Origin: Todiramphus chloris collaris
Lineage: Eukaryota > Chordata > Aves > Coraciiformes > Alcedinidae
Assembly: GCA_025345505.1 (NCBI GenBank)
Contig: JANVCC010000073.1
Location: forward strand, 9,428,887-9,492,886
Length of the DNA stretch: 64,000 bases
Direction: 5' to 3'
Shown: piece by piece, positions 11,323 to 24,714 of the stretch
Layout: each line of letters opens with the position of its first letter
How positions within the stretch are numbered: position 1 is the stretch's first letter
Program-made: the position numbers and the translations under genes
The notes under the pieces: model-generated
Databases searched by the model: none
What the model was told of the DNA's origin: nothing
The model's input: only the letters and a program-made list of their open reading frames with translations

Positions 11323-14300
11323 GTATTTACTTCTAGTTTGTGTATCTGAGTATCAAATCTCTGTGTCTCTGATACTTTCAGTTTATTTAGATCCTTTACC
11401 TAATTATCTTTTAATGCTGTAATTTTTTTAAGTAGTTCTTTGTGACCTAATATTTCTGTAAATGTGGGCAGTAGCATGAACTAAGGAACTGAAATTACCT
11501 TATGTTAGTTACAAAGTCTATAAGAAATAGAAGTCATGTAAACAGTAACATTAAATGAGCTTTGTTTTATATCTTACATTTTTGTTGTGGAAGGAAATAC
11601 GCACAATTAAAGCAGAGTTTGTGCCACTCAGTACAGTCAAGTGAGGATTTGGGACAAATGTGGGAAATTCTCCTCTAGATAAATGGGAGACAGTAGCAAT
11701 TAATCTTTCTGCTATTCACACTGCTGCACTTTGTGGTGTGTAACTGTTGATACAAAGGTATCCATTCCTAGAACCATGGGATAAGAATTCTACCTCCGAT
11801 CCGAGACAGTGATTATCAGATGTAGGCACCAGGAACTTTACAGTGTGTCCTCATTAAATTTGCCTAATATGATAATATTACAATTGTCAAATCTGTGGCC
11901 TCTTATGCGGCATTGCAGATTTTGAGAACCATGTTACCAGATTCCTTGGATCAAAAATGAGTCCAATGTAGGATTTATTTAGTTTGATGCTCTGAATATC
12001 CTTTTCTGTCCTCTATTTTGAATTGCAAATGGTGCTTAAAAATATCAGAATATATCACAGATGTATATGATATAAATGCCCTTTGTGAGAGTTGAGATGC
12101 TGTCAATTGGAAGATAGGTCAGGACCCCCATGTTGCTTAATGTTCTTGTAAAAAGTAATTGCCAAGATCAAATGAGGTAAACTACTTTTTTTTTTTTTTT
12201 GTCCCAGTTGTTCTAGATATTTTCTTCACAGACATTTCCAGTGATTCTCAGAGATTTTTGAAAATCCTTAGAGCTTTTTAGAATAATCTCCTAGTGATGA
12301 CACATCTGACTTAATGATCGTGACATGTCCAGTTTTTCTAATATGTGCTTTGTTCTTGACTAATTTCTTTTACTTAAGCACATGTTTCAGTATTGTTTAT
12401 TCAGTGGTCCTTCACTGTACAACTTAAATCTAAAGAAAACTTGCAAAAAATACTTATCTTCTCAGATTTCTGTCAAGAAAGCATAATGCAGTAAAATTAA
12501 AATTAATTAACTTATTGTCACTTGAAACTGTTTTATTCTGCAAGAAACACTGAAGACAGGATACTACTTTTTGAGGCATTTTTGCCATTTAGGTTTGTTT
12601 TTTGGCAAAGCTGTGAATCACTGAACTAATTTGGAAGAGTTTCTTTAAAGTCTGTTGGTTTTTGGTTTTGTGGTTCATTTGTTTTTTGGTTTTATTTTTC
12701 TAAAGGAATATCTTGCATCATTCAAAATCTTTCATCAACAACACTTCATGGTTCATTTGAATGTTCTTATTTTGCTGCTCCTCGTGTAATCTGGTGGTGT
12801 TTTATTGTTTGGACAGGAAAAGATATCAGGGACTCAGCTGCCATTTGCTTGATGCTTCTGCAGGTGACATATTACATTGTCAACACTTGCTCTACTACAC
12901 TGGCAGTAATTTAATTGGCACCATGCTTAGCCTCATGTTATTCACTTTCAGGATGGTTAGATAAATAAAGGCTGTTAGATGCTGTTTCCAAACCTTTTTT
13001 TAAAACCAAATGAGTATTGCTCTGCACCAAGACATCAGAGAGTCATGTTTGCTATTTGTTCTTCAGTATCAGGATTTTGAGACATTCACTATTGAAAACA
13101 TTCTTGCTCATGCTGCAAAAATAGTACCATCAGTTACTAAAATAGTTTCCGTCATTTTTGAAGGGTTCCCCATGTATTTCACAGACTGTTTCAATCTGAA
13201 CCTCTCTAATTTTTTTGGTTATCAATAGAGACATTTATCAAATCCTGTTATCTTATCTTGAACTCGAATGATGGTGTCCTGACCTTAGCTATGATTTGAG
13301 TTATGCATGTGCAATCCTGCTATTACAGTTTCTGTACTTTTTTTTTTTCCTGATTAAAGTTTTCATTGATGCAGTGAATGTATCTGTCACCAGTGGAAAA
13401 GCAGAGCTTCCCAAGTTATCTGGATGCACTTTTGAGTAAAGTTTGTCTGGGATTTCAAAAGCCTTTGAGAGCCAGATACTACTTTTCATTTACAGAGGAA
13501 GTATGGTGGCTTTTGGCACTGTGGAATTGGAACTAGAATTGCCCAGAGAATGCTTCCTGGCCTAGGGAGAAAAATTTCTTGAAGGGATAACATCTGGCAT
13601 TTGAATTTTCAGATGTTCAACTTTATTGCTTAAAAAAAAAAAAAAAAAAAAAATTAAAACCAGACAACTGAAATATGGAAGTAATTTGGTACCAGTCTTC
13701 ATAGTATTTATATCCTGAGAGATATTTTTAAGGTGTTCAGTGAAGACACAAAAATTAAAAATAAACAAATTGGGTTACATTTAAATTCACTTTCTTTCTT
13801 CGAAAAATATATTTACAAGACCTTTTGATAAGATTGAATCAGTTTGAGTCCCAGGGGTTATTTCCCTTTGCAGATGAGTTGTTTTTTTTTTTTTTTTTTT
13901 TAAAAAAGATAAAACCAGAATCCAATGGTGAGTAATGTTCTACAAATATAGGAGAAATGTTTCCTTAAGTTCTTCAGAGCAGTAAAAACAACATGGTTAG
14001 GAGTTCTTTCCATGTGCTCTTTCTGTCTGGTAGAATTGAGTTCTTATTGCATATGACTAGAAGTAGTAAAATCACTTCTGTTTCTTATCTCAGAATTGCT
14101 TTATAATATAGGTACTACCTCATGTGTTTGTTGCAGCCACACTGAAATGATTCATAAAATTGTAGAAGAGCAAACATCTTGTTGCAGCTGTCTTGTGGAT
14201 CTATAGGAAAACCCAACAAGCCTAAGATTTATCATGATGATATTTCTATTTCTGATTCACATTTTCTTATTAAATCAAAATTGAAATGTATAAAACAGCA

Positions 14301-15567
14301 GTGTATTTTCCCTAAATTTATATGGGGAAAATCTCCTTCTAGAATTCAAGCTCAGTTATTAAATAAGGAGAGCCATTTCTTTTCTTCTGTTTGTTCTTCA
14401 TCATGTCTGTATAACCCAAGATTTCACAATTAAGACAAATTATTCTAGCGGTTTTGTTTTAGAAATAGACTTTTAGCATGTAACTTCCATGTAAAAAGAT
14501 GTTTATCATGACCTCATACCTCTAAGTATATAATGATTATCTACTGGTATTTTTATCTAGCTATACTTATTACTGACCTGTAAATAACAAATGCTGAGAG
14601 ATGGTGAACACCAGTTGCACTGAAGAGATGTTGTCGTATCTGCTCTGTAGAATTGTATTACTAAGGTGAAAACACATACATGGAAGTTCAAACCTGCATG
14701 TCGAACAAGTCCTTTTTTAGATATACATATCCTAGAGCTATTTACATGACCCCTTTGGTAGTGCATTGTCTTAGGTCAATATGTCTTCATTTTCATAGTT
14801 TTTCAAATGCTTCAGACTGCCTAAATTACAGAGTGCACTTCTTTGTATTTTGATATTTACATTAGTATAAGATGTGCCTGTAAATTTATATTATTTCTTT
14901 GATAACGATTTGCAGATGAATATTTTAGTCTGAAACTTGGCTGAGATCTGGCTATATAATGATTGTCTGTTAGAGATGTTTTCTGTCAGAGGGCTGGCTT
15001 CTCTCATTTTTGTACAATCAGATAATGAGGTGGTTCCCTATTAGTGTTGTTTGCTATATTTTAATGTTTCATGCTGTTTATATGACAGAAATTATATCAA
15101 TAAATCATGCAGTAATAAATAGGTCATTGGTAAATGCAAGAACAGTGAAGCTGTAACTGGATACTGCATCTCTTTATTTAGCCAGTATAAATCTCTGTCA
15201 GTGGATAAAATTTGTTGTTCTTTTGCTTAACACTTAAACATAGTAAGACAGGCCAAAGGAGTTAGAAGTGAATGAAATTACAGCATTAAACAGTACATGA
15301 GCAATAAAAATTACAAACTACAAAGCCCTCAAAGTGTGAAGGGTTACCAACATGTTTTGGTCATTTGGCCATTTTTTTATTTCCAGAAGTTTGAAATGTG
15401 TGAATTCTCTTCAGAATGATCCATGGGAATAACAACAAGTGTTCAGCAAAGTAGATTTTTATGGAGGTTGAATTGAGCATCTGAGACAATTAAATAAAAA
15501 AAAAAAAGAAGGATCAATAGCAAACTTGTATATCTCTTCAGCAAAGTCATAAGAAATGCTAGCAGAT
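11323..15567. other. Unique AT-rich DNA with homopolymer runs
   Basis: No gene or named repeat is visible. The stretch contains an A22 run at 13632-13653 and a T21 run at 13882-13902. Reading frames are short and without recognisable motifs. Confidence 0.55.
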
Positions 15568-16372
15568 TCATAGAATTGTCAGGGCTGGAAGGGACCTTAA
15601 AGATAATCTCGTTACAATGCCCCTGCCAATGGCAGGGACACCTCCCACTAGATCAGGCTGCTCAAGAGCCTCATCCAGCCTGGTCTTAAAAACTTACAAG
15701 GATGGGGCTTCCACCACCTCTCTAGGCAACCTGTTCCAGTGTCTCACCACCCTCATGGGGAAGAAATTCTTCCTAATGTCTAACCCAAATCAACCTATCT
15801 GTAGTTTTAATCCATTCCCTCCAGTCCTATCACTGCCCAACAGCCTGTGTCCAGTTTTGGGCAGCTCAGTACAAGAGAGATATCGAGGTGCTGGAGCAGG
15901 TGCAGAGGAGGGCAATGAAGATGGTCAAGGGATTGGAGAATAGATCGTATGAGGATCGTTTGAAGGAGCTGGGCCTGTTTAGGTTGAGGAAGAGGAGGCT
16001 GAGGGGAGACCTTATCACTCTCTACAACTCCCTGAAAGGGCATTGTAGAGAATCTAATGCTGGTCTATTCTCTCAGGTAATTAGGGATAGAACCAGAGGG
16101 AATGGCCAAAAGCTGAAACAAGGTAGATTTAGACTAGATATTAGGAAAAAATTCTTCATGGAAAGAGTAGTGAAATATTGGAATAGGCTGCCCAGGGAGG
16201 TGGTTGAGTCACCATCCCTGGATGTGTTTAAACATAGGGGTGAACTTGTAGAGTAGGGCTAATGGTTGGACTCAATGATCCCAAGGGTCTTTTCCAACCT
16301 GTGTGATTCTGTGATTCTGTAAAAAGTCCCTCACCAGCTTTCTTGTAGGCCCCCTTAAGAGGCTTTATATCT
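15568..16372 (-). mobile_element. CR1 LINE fragment interrupted by a second CR1
   Basis: The minus-strand CR1 starts at its 3' end (TCATAGAATTGTCAGGGCTGG) and runs to about 15838, within the TCCTATCACTG block. It is interrupted by a plus-strand CR1 (15839-16320) and resumes at about 16320 with GTAAAAAGTCCCTCACC and the CTTGTAGGCCCCCTT block. That is the next part of the CR1 tail on the minus strand. The continuity on both sides of the insert shows that this copy is the older one. It is 5'-truncated at about 16372. No intact frame remains. Confidence 0.85.
15839..16320 (+). mobile_element. CR1 LINE 3' fragment nested in another CR1
   Basis: This copy includes the carboxy-terminal end of CR1 ORF2 as an almost open frame (15888-16256). 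It has the conserved runs [16 protein letters not shown] and [18 protein letters not shown], then the 3' UTR ending in GATTCTGTGATTCTG. It was inserted into the minus-strand CR1 at 15568-16372. The open frame suggests a moderately recent insertion. The 5' end is truncated inside ORF2, just upstream of the VQFWA-type block. Confidence 0.9.
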
Positions 16373-16392
16373 TAAGAGACTTACTACTGTAA

Positions 16393-16652
16393 GAATCACA
16401 GACTCATAGAATATCTTGAGTTGGAAGGGAACCACAAGGATCATGTAGTCCAACTCCCTGCTCCACACAGGACTATCTAAAACTAAACCATATGACTAAG
16501 AGCATTGTCCTGATGCTTCTTGAACTCTGACAGACTTGGTGCTACAACCACATTCCTAGAGAGACTGTTCCAGTGGCTGACTAATCTCTCAGTGAAGAGC
16601 CTTTTCCTTATATCCAATCTGAACTTCCCCTGATGCAGCTTCATTCCATTAC
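16393..16652 (-). mobile_element. CR1 LINE 3' fragment (divergent)
   Basis: A third CR1 tail lies directly to the right of the nested pair. It starts with AATCACAGACTCATAGAAT, the reverse complement of the CR1 3' end, then a diverged tail through the GTTCCAGTGGCTGAC and CTTATATCCAATCTGAAC blocks. It is older-looking than its neighbours and belongs to a different subfamily. The three copies make 15568-16652 a local CR1 cluster. Confidence 0.85.
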
Positions 16653-19600
16653 GAATGTCAGTCTGAGTATGAAAAAATTAGCATAAAGTTGTCAATGATC
16701 CAAGGGTTTAATATCTTGTCATTTCATTCCTGTATATTTTTTGTTATATTTTGTCATTCACCAGAAGACATTTTACCTAAAACTAAGGTGTGACCACTGG
16801 CAGGAACTACAGTTTTTTATACTGATGCACTTCGCAGAGAAGGGGAGGGATTTTGGATTTAAACAAAACTGCAGAAATACTCATGTGTAAGAACACCATT
16901 CATTTAAGGGGAGGAAGGCAGTGGGACATAGGACACCAAAGAAAAATAAAAGACTCCTAGCATGTAATTATGTGAGTGATCTGCACTTTGGCAACCTGTC
17001 TTTTGGTAACCTCTTTGTACCGCAGTCCCCACAGAATCACTGCATGATGAATGCAGGGTAGCTTTCAGAATTGGTGAGGCAACTTGCACATCTGTAGCCC
17101 TGTGATTGAAACTTTGGATGGCTTCTTGCACAGAAGTATCTTCAATTAAGTGTATAAATTATTTTCTAATTGGGACAGAGAAAGTAAATTCTACTTAATG
17201 GCAGAGTGATAAAGTACAACCTCTGTCCTCAGCTGCAATACCTTATTCTGATCTAGGCAGCTTTCCACATTATTGAACCCAGCCACCTTCTTTATTTTAA
17301 ATAAGATTGTTCACTAGCATAAAGAACATAAATGATAATGCCTTGTTTACCAATGAATAATATCAGAATGAATTTAGGCTTTCAGATAGCTTTCTGATGA
17401 AACTTATCTGCCACTGAAGCTACACATAAAGTCACATCCATGAATTTTAATAAACTTAGACAGATGGAAAGTTTGCAGAAGCCCAGAATGACAAAGATCA
17501 GTACAAGGGAAATAATTAATATATTATAATGCTCTTCATTCTAGTCTCATTTGCTAAATATGAAGATGGACGGTATCACATAACTGCAATTATTCCTTTA
17601 TAGCAAGCCTTCTTAGCAAACACATATAATAAATTTCCCATCAGATGTTAATGTCAAGGTATGTTACCCAAACACATTCCCTTCAATGCCAAACTGAAAG
17701 TGCAGGAAAGGAAATGTCAGATACTAAATTGTCTTAGAAGGTATTTCAAGTATTATTTAAGAAGTATTCTCAAGTAATGAGAAGAAATAAAGGAAGGTTT
17801 TTTTCATAGATTACTTTTATCTTCTATGTTTTGAAAAGTACATGAAGAAGCAGTTTTATCAATGCTGATGGATAATAATGGTTTTGAAAATGAGGGATGT
17901 CAACCAACCATCCAGGTATTTTTGTGGTTTCAAAATATATTTGTGAAGGAAAAAGAAATCAGGAACCTAAATCTGTATCTAGAGTACCAATAAGAAAAAC
18001 AAACTGGTCGGCTTTACAACAGTTCCTATAATGAGCTGTTAAAATGAGAAAAGAAATGTGACCTTAGATCAGTCAAAGATGTTTAATTATTTGTTAATTC
18101 CACCTTTCTGCACCTTTGCACATCCCAAATGATAGAAATTAATATTAAACAAAGACCATGCTAAATGCAGGTAGTCCTGCAACTTGTTAGTGTGCTTTTT
18201 TTCTAAACACTAATCTAACTGGGTATTTTCTACTGAAACACAGGGATTTTTTGATATATAGAAGAAGAGCTGTTTAATGCCAAATAGCAGCACAGCAGAT
18301 CATGAGGAAGGGGGAATAATACTGTAGTTTCTGAAGGATAACATACACTAAAGACGGAGCATTAAATAAATAGAATATAATTACCCATTAGAATTTGACT
18401 GGGACACCTAATTTCACTGGCTGCTATTTGAGAAAGTCTAACTGAATTACATCTGTCTGGAGAAATAACTTCTTAAAATGACTCACAAAGCAGTATGAAC
18501 AAGATGGATGCAAATGGTTATAAACAAGAGATTGTTTGCTTTGCCTAAGATTCTAATCCCTGCAAACTCAGAAGTCAAAGACTGAAAGCAATTATTGAAC
18601 CACACACACTTCTAATTCAATGGTTCTTTTTGTAACATATGACTTATAGAAAGAGTGTAAGGAACATAGAAAATATTTACAGAAACCCTGCTCAGTGCAT
18701 CTTATTACTGGTGAGGGGAGATATCTTTGCAGAGCTACCTAAGGAAGCATGCCTAATCCAGACAGCTCCTTACATTTGAGGGTGATTAAAAAGAAAGCAA
18801 ACAAATAAAAGAACAAGCAAACACCACCCCCACTTCCTCAAAACCAACCCCCCTCTGCCCCAACACACAAACACACAGACCTTGGAGAAACATGTCATTG
18901 ATGACTTCAAAGTTTACCAAGCACATTTTTTTTTTCCTGTGTACATAAACCTGCCAAACAAGAATGCTCAGAGCCATCTCAGGGGTATAGCCTGTGCAAT
19001 AAACATCCTCAAATATTTGTGGTTTCTAACACTTATTGCAGTGTTGTCACACAAGAAAGCAGTGTACAGGTATAACAGCCACTATAGGTATTGAACCAGC
19101 TTCGGACTGGGCAAAGAATCTATCTGCAGTGCTAGAGATACATTCAGATGGCTTTAGCAAGGCTGTTTGGAGTAAAGAAAGCCTGTGAACAACTTAGTAC
19201 CTTGCTACCCGTGTCCCTCACTATTCAAAGACTTCTGCTGACTCATTTATTTTGGTTGTGCTTTTGTGCACTTCCATGAAATTATGAAGAATGCAATGCT
19301 CTGGAAATGCTGTACGAATTTCTGGAGGAGTTGCCATGTATTTTAGTGGAAATGTTATGCTTTTTGTTTTTAATTATTTTAAGAAGAAAATTAAGCATGG
19401 TTTCTGCATCACTAAATTATTAATATTTTTGAGTTTTAGTCAATAAAAATTGTCTGTCAACCTCATAACTAAAGATGTCCTCAATAAGAAATGAACAGAT
19501 TGGGCACCTTTTGGAAGTATCCATAAAGCAGTTGCATTTAAAAATAGATATTTATCAACAAACAACAAGTGTAAGAAGTGCAACTCTTCCCATTCAGATG

Positions 19601-20826
19601 TATTTAAGTAGCATTCATAAAACCGATTTCTTTCTGAGGGTGCTTAATCATCAGCTTCCCAATCATTATGACTTTTTTGGTAGATTTTACTTGCAATATT
19701 TGCATTTTTTCAAATACCATCACGCAGCTACACATTACACTTTTATTTACTGACTATATTCACACTGATTCTGCTTCTACCAAACCAGTAATTTTTCCAG
19801 AGGAAAAATGTATTTCTTGGCAATAATAATGAAATAGAAGTAAGACTTCTGGCATTGACAAAAGCTGTAAAATATGTAAATAAAGCTGAAGTATCTTCTT
19901 CCATCATCTCTCTGGGGATAGCAAACAACAAAAGAGTTATTCCTCAAACATTTTGTTTCAGAATGAACAGTAAACCAGAGGGAGTTTAGAAACTCTGAAA
20001 GAACTGAATATGCTTATCTTCAGCTATAGCAGAAAATCTCAGTCCTGCACTAGTTTTTCACTTTAGGTTATTACATTCTACCTTCTCTACGTAAAATGCC
20101 CTCAATTTTCAGTTATTCTTTCAAGGCATTCTTACAGCATCACCTCTTCTCCAGGAGCTTTATTTTCCTAGTAAGTTAAATGATTCAGGTTTATCTGCAG
20201 AAAATATAATAGGTAAATGTACAGAATTGCAGGTTCAGTCTGAAAACATTATCTCTATTGCTATCCAAAAGTTGTTTGATTTGGCTTAGAATAACACCAC
20301 AAGTGCTGTATGTTATTTTTTTGTCATGAAGATATTTGAATTGAGTGAATTCCTCTAAAATATACTTCTTTTAAGTGTAGGAAAAATGCACCCACAACTT
20401 TAGAAAAGTAACTTTTATATTTTCTTTATGGTACTCAGTGATACACAGATATGTTAACAATTCTACTTCTGGAAGTCCTGGGAGATATTCACACTTAGAA
20501 ATGTACTTAATTTCCACTTCCTTTTGCTTAACAGAAAAACAGCTAAAATGTTAAGCAGGAATAATATATAATGAAACCTAAAGGAATTGCAACCCTTGCA
20601 TTGCTTACTAGTGCAGTACTTATAAAATAATTTACCCAAGTTAAGTTTCCAATTCCAGCTCCATGGAGAAAACTAACTTTATCATAGGAAAACAGATGAT
20701 TTCCAGAAATTAATATCTTTTTCTCTATTCAAAAGACCACATTAATAGGATATCAGCAATCCCCAGTGAAGTGAATCTGTGACCATGAAGTTTATAAGAG
20801 AAAATTCACAGGTTTTGCTCATCTTT
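16653..20826. other. Unique AT-rich DNA, no gene seen
   Basis: No transposon or gene recognised. Frames are at most 92 codons and motif-free. The sequence is typical of non-coding avian DNA. Confidence 0.55.
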
Positions 20827-21094
20827 CACAGAATCACAGAACATTAGAGGTTGGAAAGGACCTCCAAAGATCATTGAGTTCAACGCCTCTCAGAGCAGGA
20901 CAAAAGTAGGGCAGATCATGCAGAAATGCATCCAGACAGGTCTTGAAAGTCTCTAGAGAGGGAGACTCTACAACCTTTCTGGGGAGTCTGTTCCAGTGCT
21001 GTACAACCCTCACACTAAAGAAGTTCCTCCTCATGTTGAGGTGCAATTTCCTGTACTCGAACTTGAATCTATTGCCCCTCATCCTATCACAAGG
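20827..21094 (-). mobile_element. CR1 LINE 3' fragment
   Basis: It begins CACAGAATCACAGAACATTAG and continues as the reverse complement of the CR1 tail. A minus-strand frame at 20834-21082 still reads through the ORF2 carboxy end, with the conserved [19 protein letters not shown] run. 5' truncation is at about 21094, at the ATCCTATCACAAGG block. Confidence 0.9.
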
Positions 21095-21599
21095 GCTTTT
21101 ATTTCATAGCTGTGTTGAACAAGTTGCACTGAATGAAAAATTACATTTCTAAATCTGTGTGTTTCTTTAGTGGGAGAGAAAGGAATGATGGCACCATTGT
21201 TTCGCTCACCAAGAGTGCAGGCAAAAGACCCAAGCCCTGTCTGGAGCTCAGGCTTTTACCTACTGGACCTGTTGTGGTGGGGGAGGCTGGCCCAGCAGCC
21301 CAGGTGAGAGCCAGGTCCAGCAGCAACACCTGTGACTTGCTGTGAAGGGGAACCCTGTACCAACTGCACTATCAGCCTTTAATGTTGCATTTTGCTGTTC
21401 TGGCTCTTCACTAAGCTGTGTCTTCATCTGGTTTGGTCAAAGCCAAGATAACCACTGCCTGAGTCATGCTGCTCCCTGCCCACCTTCTCCACTCCTTTTC
21501 ACTTCCACCATGGTTTTCCAGGGAAGACCTGAGCTGCCAGATGCTGCTGGAGCAGAGGAAGGGCTCACGGAGGGCTGGGTGGATCCTGCATGTCAACAA

Positions 21600-22345
21600 C
21601 CAGACCCGCTTAACCTCTTCATTAATGATCTGGATGGTGAGGAAGAGTGTACGCACAGTTTACCAATTGCATTGGTGACACCAAATTGGGAGGAGTGGTT
21701 GACAGACTAGAGGGTCATACTGCCACCCAGAGGGACCTCAGCAGGCTGTAGAAAAGGTCTGAAATGACCATGGTGGAGTTCAACAAGAAGTGTGAAGTTC
21801 TGCATCTGGGGAGGGACAACTCCAGACACCAGAACATACTGGGAACCATCCATGTGAAAAGCAGCTTGACTGCATTAGTAGGAGTGTTTCCAGCATGTGA
21901 ATGGAGGTGATCCCTCCCCTCAGCACTGGTGAGGCCACCCCTGGAGTGCTGGGTCTAGTTTTGGGCTCTCCAGTTCAAGAGAGACATGGACATACTGGAT
22001 AGAGTCCAGCAAAGCACATTGGAGCATCTGCTGTACAAGGACAGGCTGAGAGAGTTGGAGCTGTTCAGCCTGGAGAAGAGAAGGCTTGGAGGCTCTCTCT
22101 GGTGCCTGCTGATGGGACAGAAGGCAGTGGGCATGACCCTACATACGTGAAAGTCCATCTGAACAGGAGAAAACACTTTTTTACTCTGAGGATGGTCAAA
22201 CATGGGGAGAGATTGTCCCGAGAGGCTATGGAGTCTCCATACTTCGAGATATTAAAACCTGGACAATGTCTTCAGTAACCTGTTCCAGCTGGCTCTGCTA
22301 GAGCAAGATTTGGGGTAGCTGATGTCCAGAGGTCCCAGGCTATCT
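21600..22345 (+). mobile_element. Old, decayed CR1 LINE fragment
   Basis: From about 21610 the sequence follows CR1 ORF2 in order: the ATTAATGATCTGGATG block after the RT palm, the GTTCAACAAGAAGTG block, the CACTGGTGAGGCCACC block, then GAGAAGAGAAGGCTTGGAGG, and a tail ending in a degraded GATGTCCAGAGGTCCC segment. Many stops and indels break the frame, and no clean 3' microsatellite remains, so this is an older subfamily than the copies at 23245 or 56516. Boundaries are approximate. Confidence 0.75.
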
Positions 22346-23244
22346 CCAGGACATGGCACAGCACGTCCATGCCAGTCTGCCTGCCCACAGGTGTATCTTT
22401 CCACAACCTTGTGTAAGAACATGTCTCATTTGCATGGATTCCTAGACATCCAGCAGTTAATTTCCAAATAGGAACATTAAAAGTTGGGTCCTCACGGAGC
22501 AGCGTTCCTCCATGGACACCACGTGAGGCTCTGCACAGGGCATTTATGCTCACTGCTGCATTATGTATTTGCTTTTTAGACACCGGGATTGATCTATTTT
22601 TCTACATTTAATGCTTGATGAAGGCATGAAACAGAAAACTCAATGGCAATGGCTTCAGGCTTCACGCTACAGGAGGTTACCTTGAGGGAAGGATGGCTTT
22701 TGCTGAATGGAGTGCACCGTTCCAGTGGTCAGTGAGAGATATCAATGCACAATACTTGCATTTTCAGACTAAACTGGTAGGACCAGTGGTTGGTGGGGGT
22801 GGCAGCCCAACTCATCTCCAGCAGCCTCCCTGCGCAACCCTACATCCCATCTGGAACATTGGGTGGAATTGCTTCTGCATTCACCCTTGTTCTTGATTTT
22901 GTAGAGAGACAGATCCCTCAGGATTGTAAACATGTCAAGCTCGTGCCTGTGTGGTGCAGAGCCTACTTCAGCTGCTGATTTCGTAGCCTCCCTGCCACAG
23001 TTGTTACACCTTCCACAGGGAAACTGAGGCATGAACTCCTTCTGCTGCTCAGGAGGCAGCAAAACCCACATGGCCAGCCCAAGCCCTCAGTCCCTGTGGG
23101 AATGTGTGCCTGGGGTTCTTCTGCACCTTTTGGGCACAGTGCCAGGCTGGGTTGTACACAGGAATCTATGTGTACAGGATTCTTTAGGAATCTTTCCTAA
23201 AGAAGAGATTTCATCTCTACACTAGATAAATAAAGAAATAATTT
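22346..23244. other. Unassigned GC-richer spacer between two CR1 copies
   Basis: About 900 bp separate two plus-strand CR1 copies. Short frames (up to 103 codons) on both strands lack recognisable motifs. It might be old repeat DNA, but I cannot name it. Confidence 0.4.
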
Positions 23245-24714
23245 TAGGGAGAGATGAAGAAGGCCACTGTCCACCAGGCCACTGTCCATCATTTATTAGC
23301 AGACCTGGCTAACTGTTGGGAAGTACCAGAAGATTGGAGTTAAGACAACATAGCACCCAGATATAAGAAGGGATGGAAGGATGATCCAGGGAACTACAGG
23401 CCTGTCAGTTTGACTTCAGTACCAGGGAAGCTGATGGAGAGATCATCCTGGGTTCTATTATGCAGCACATGCAGGACAACCAGGTGATCAGGCCCAGTCA
23501 GCATGGGTCCTGTTTATCAAACCTAATCTTCTTCTATGATAAGATGACCCACTCGTTGGATGAAGGCAAGGCTGTGGATGTTGTCTGTCTTGACACCATT
23601 TCCTACAGTGTTCTATTAAAGAAATTAACTGCTCTTGGCTTGGATGGGCATACACTTTCCTGTGTGAAAAACTCGTTAGATGGATGAGTCCAAAGAGTTG
23701 TGGTCAATGGAGTTAAATGAAGTTGGCTGCCAGTCACGAGTGGTGTCCCCCAGGGCTCAGTACCGGGGCCACTCCTTTTTAACATCTTCATCAGTGATTT
23801 GGATGAGGGAATAGAGTGCACCCTTAGTGAGTTTGCAGATGACACCAAGCTGTGTGGAAGTGTTGATTTGCTGGACGGTAAGGAAGCTCTGCAGAGGGAT
23901 CTAGATAGGCTGGATCGCTGGGCCAAGGCCAGTTCCATGAGTTTCAATAACATCAAATGCTAGGTCCTGCACTTGGGCCACAACAATCCCCAGCAGCGCT
24001 CCAGGCTTGGGGAGGAGTGGCTGGAGAGCTGCCAGGCAGAGAAGGACCTGGGGGTGTTGATTGACAGCCATCTGAACATGAGCCAGCAGTGTGCCCAGGT
24101 GGCCAAGAAGGCCAATGGCATCCTGGCCTGGATCAGGAATAGTGTGGTCAGCAGGAGCAGGGAGGTGATCATTCCTCTGTACTTAGTTTTGGCGAGGTCA
24201 CACCTTGAATACTGTGTCCAGTTTTGGGCCCCTCTCTACAAGAAGGACGTTGAGGTGCTAGAGAGGGTACACAGGCAGGCTACAAAGCTAGTGAAGGGTT
24301 TGGATCCTGTCTCTTACGAGGAAAGGCTGAGGGATCTAAGGATGTTTAGCCTTGAGAAAAGAAGGCTGAGGGGAGACCTTACTGCTCTCTACAACTACCT
24401 GAAGGGAAGTTGTAGCGAGGCAGGAGTTGGACTGTTCTCCCTGGTGACAAGTGACAGAACAAGAGGAAATGGCCTGAAGTTGACCCAGGGGAGGTTCAGG
24501 CTGGATTTTAGGAAGCATTTCTTTACAGGAAGGGTTGTCAGGCGTTGGAATGGGCTGCCCAGGGAGCTGGTGGAGTCACCATCCCTGGAACTGTTTAAGA
24601 TGTTGTGCTTAGGGACATGGTTTAGTGTTTTTTGATAGGGCTAGGCATAAGGTCAGACTTGATGATCTTGAAGGTCTCTTCCATCCAAAACTATTCTATG
24701 ATTCTGTGATTCTA
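23245..24714 (+). mobile_element. CR1 LINE, 3' half of ORF2 plus 3' UTR
   Basis: This 1.47-kb copy covers the RT domain from the '[10 protein letters not shown]' region (decayed) to the end of ORF2 and the 3' UTR, ending in ATTCTATGATTCTGTGATTC. The SGVPQGSV-type and FADDTK motifs are readable with frame changes. Relative to the copy at 30655 it lacks 18 bases at 23594, which removes the FSKAFD residues around the first catalytic aspartate. The downstream part is the best-preserved frame in the window (23973-24635). It is 5'-truncated, like nearly all CR1 copies. Confidence 0.92.
23460..24635 (+). pseudogene. CR1 ORF2 (reverse transcriptase) remnant
   Basis: The amino part (23460-23687) reads through the palm region and ends in TGA after KNSLDG, where intact copies continue. 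The segment from about 23700 to 23960 contains the PQGS and FADD motifs in another frame, with a stop at about 23961. The carboxy part (23973-24635, 220 codons) is fully open and carries the post-RT region: [48 protein letters not shown] and [20 protein letters not shown] late frameshift replaces the usual end of the protein. The product would have been the CR1 endonuclease/RT. It is dead here because the endonuclease and the first catalytic Asp are missing. Confidence 0.85.
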
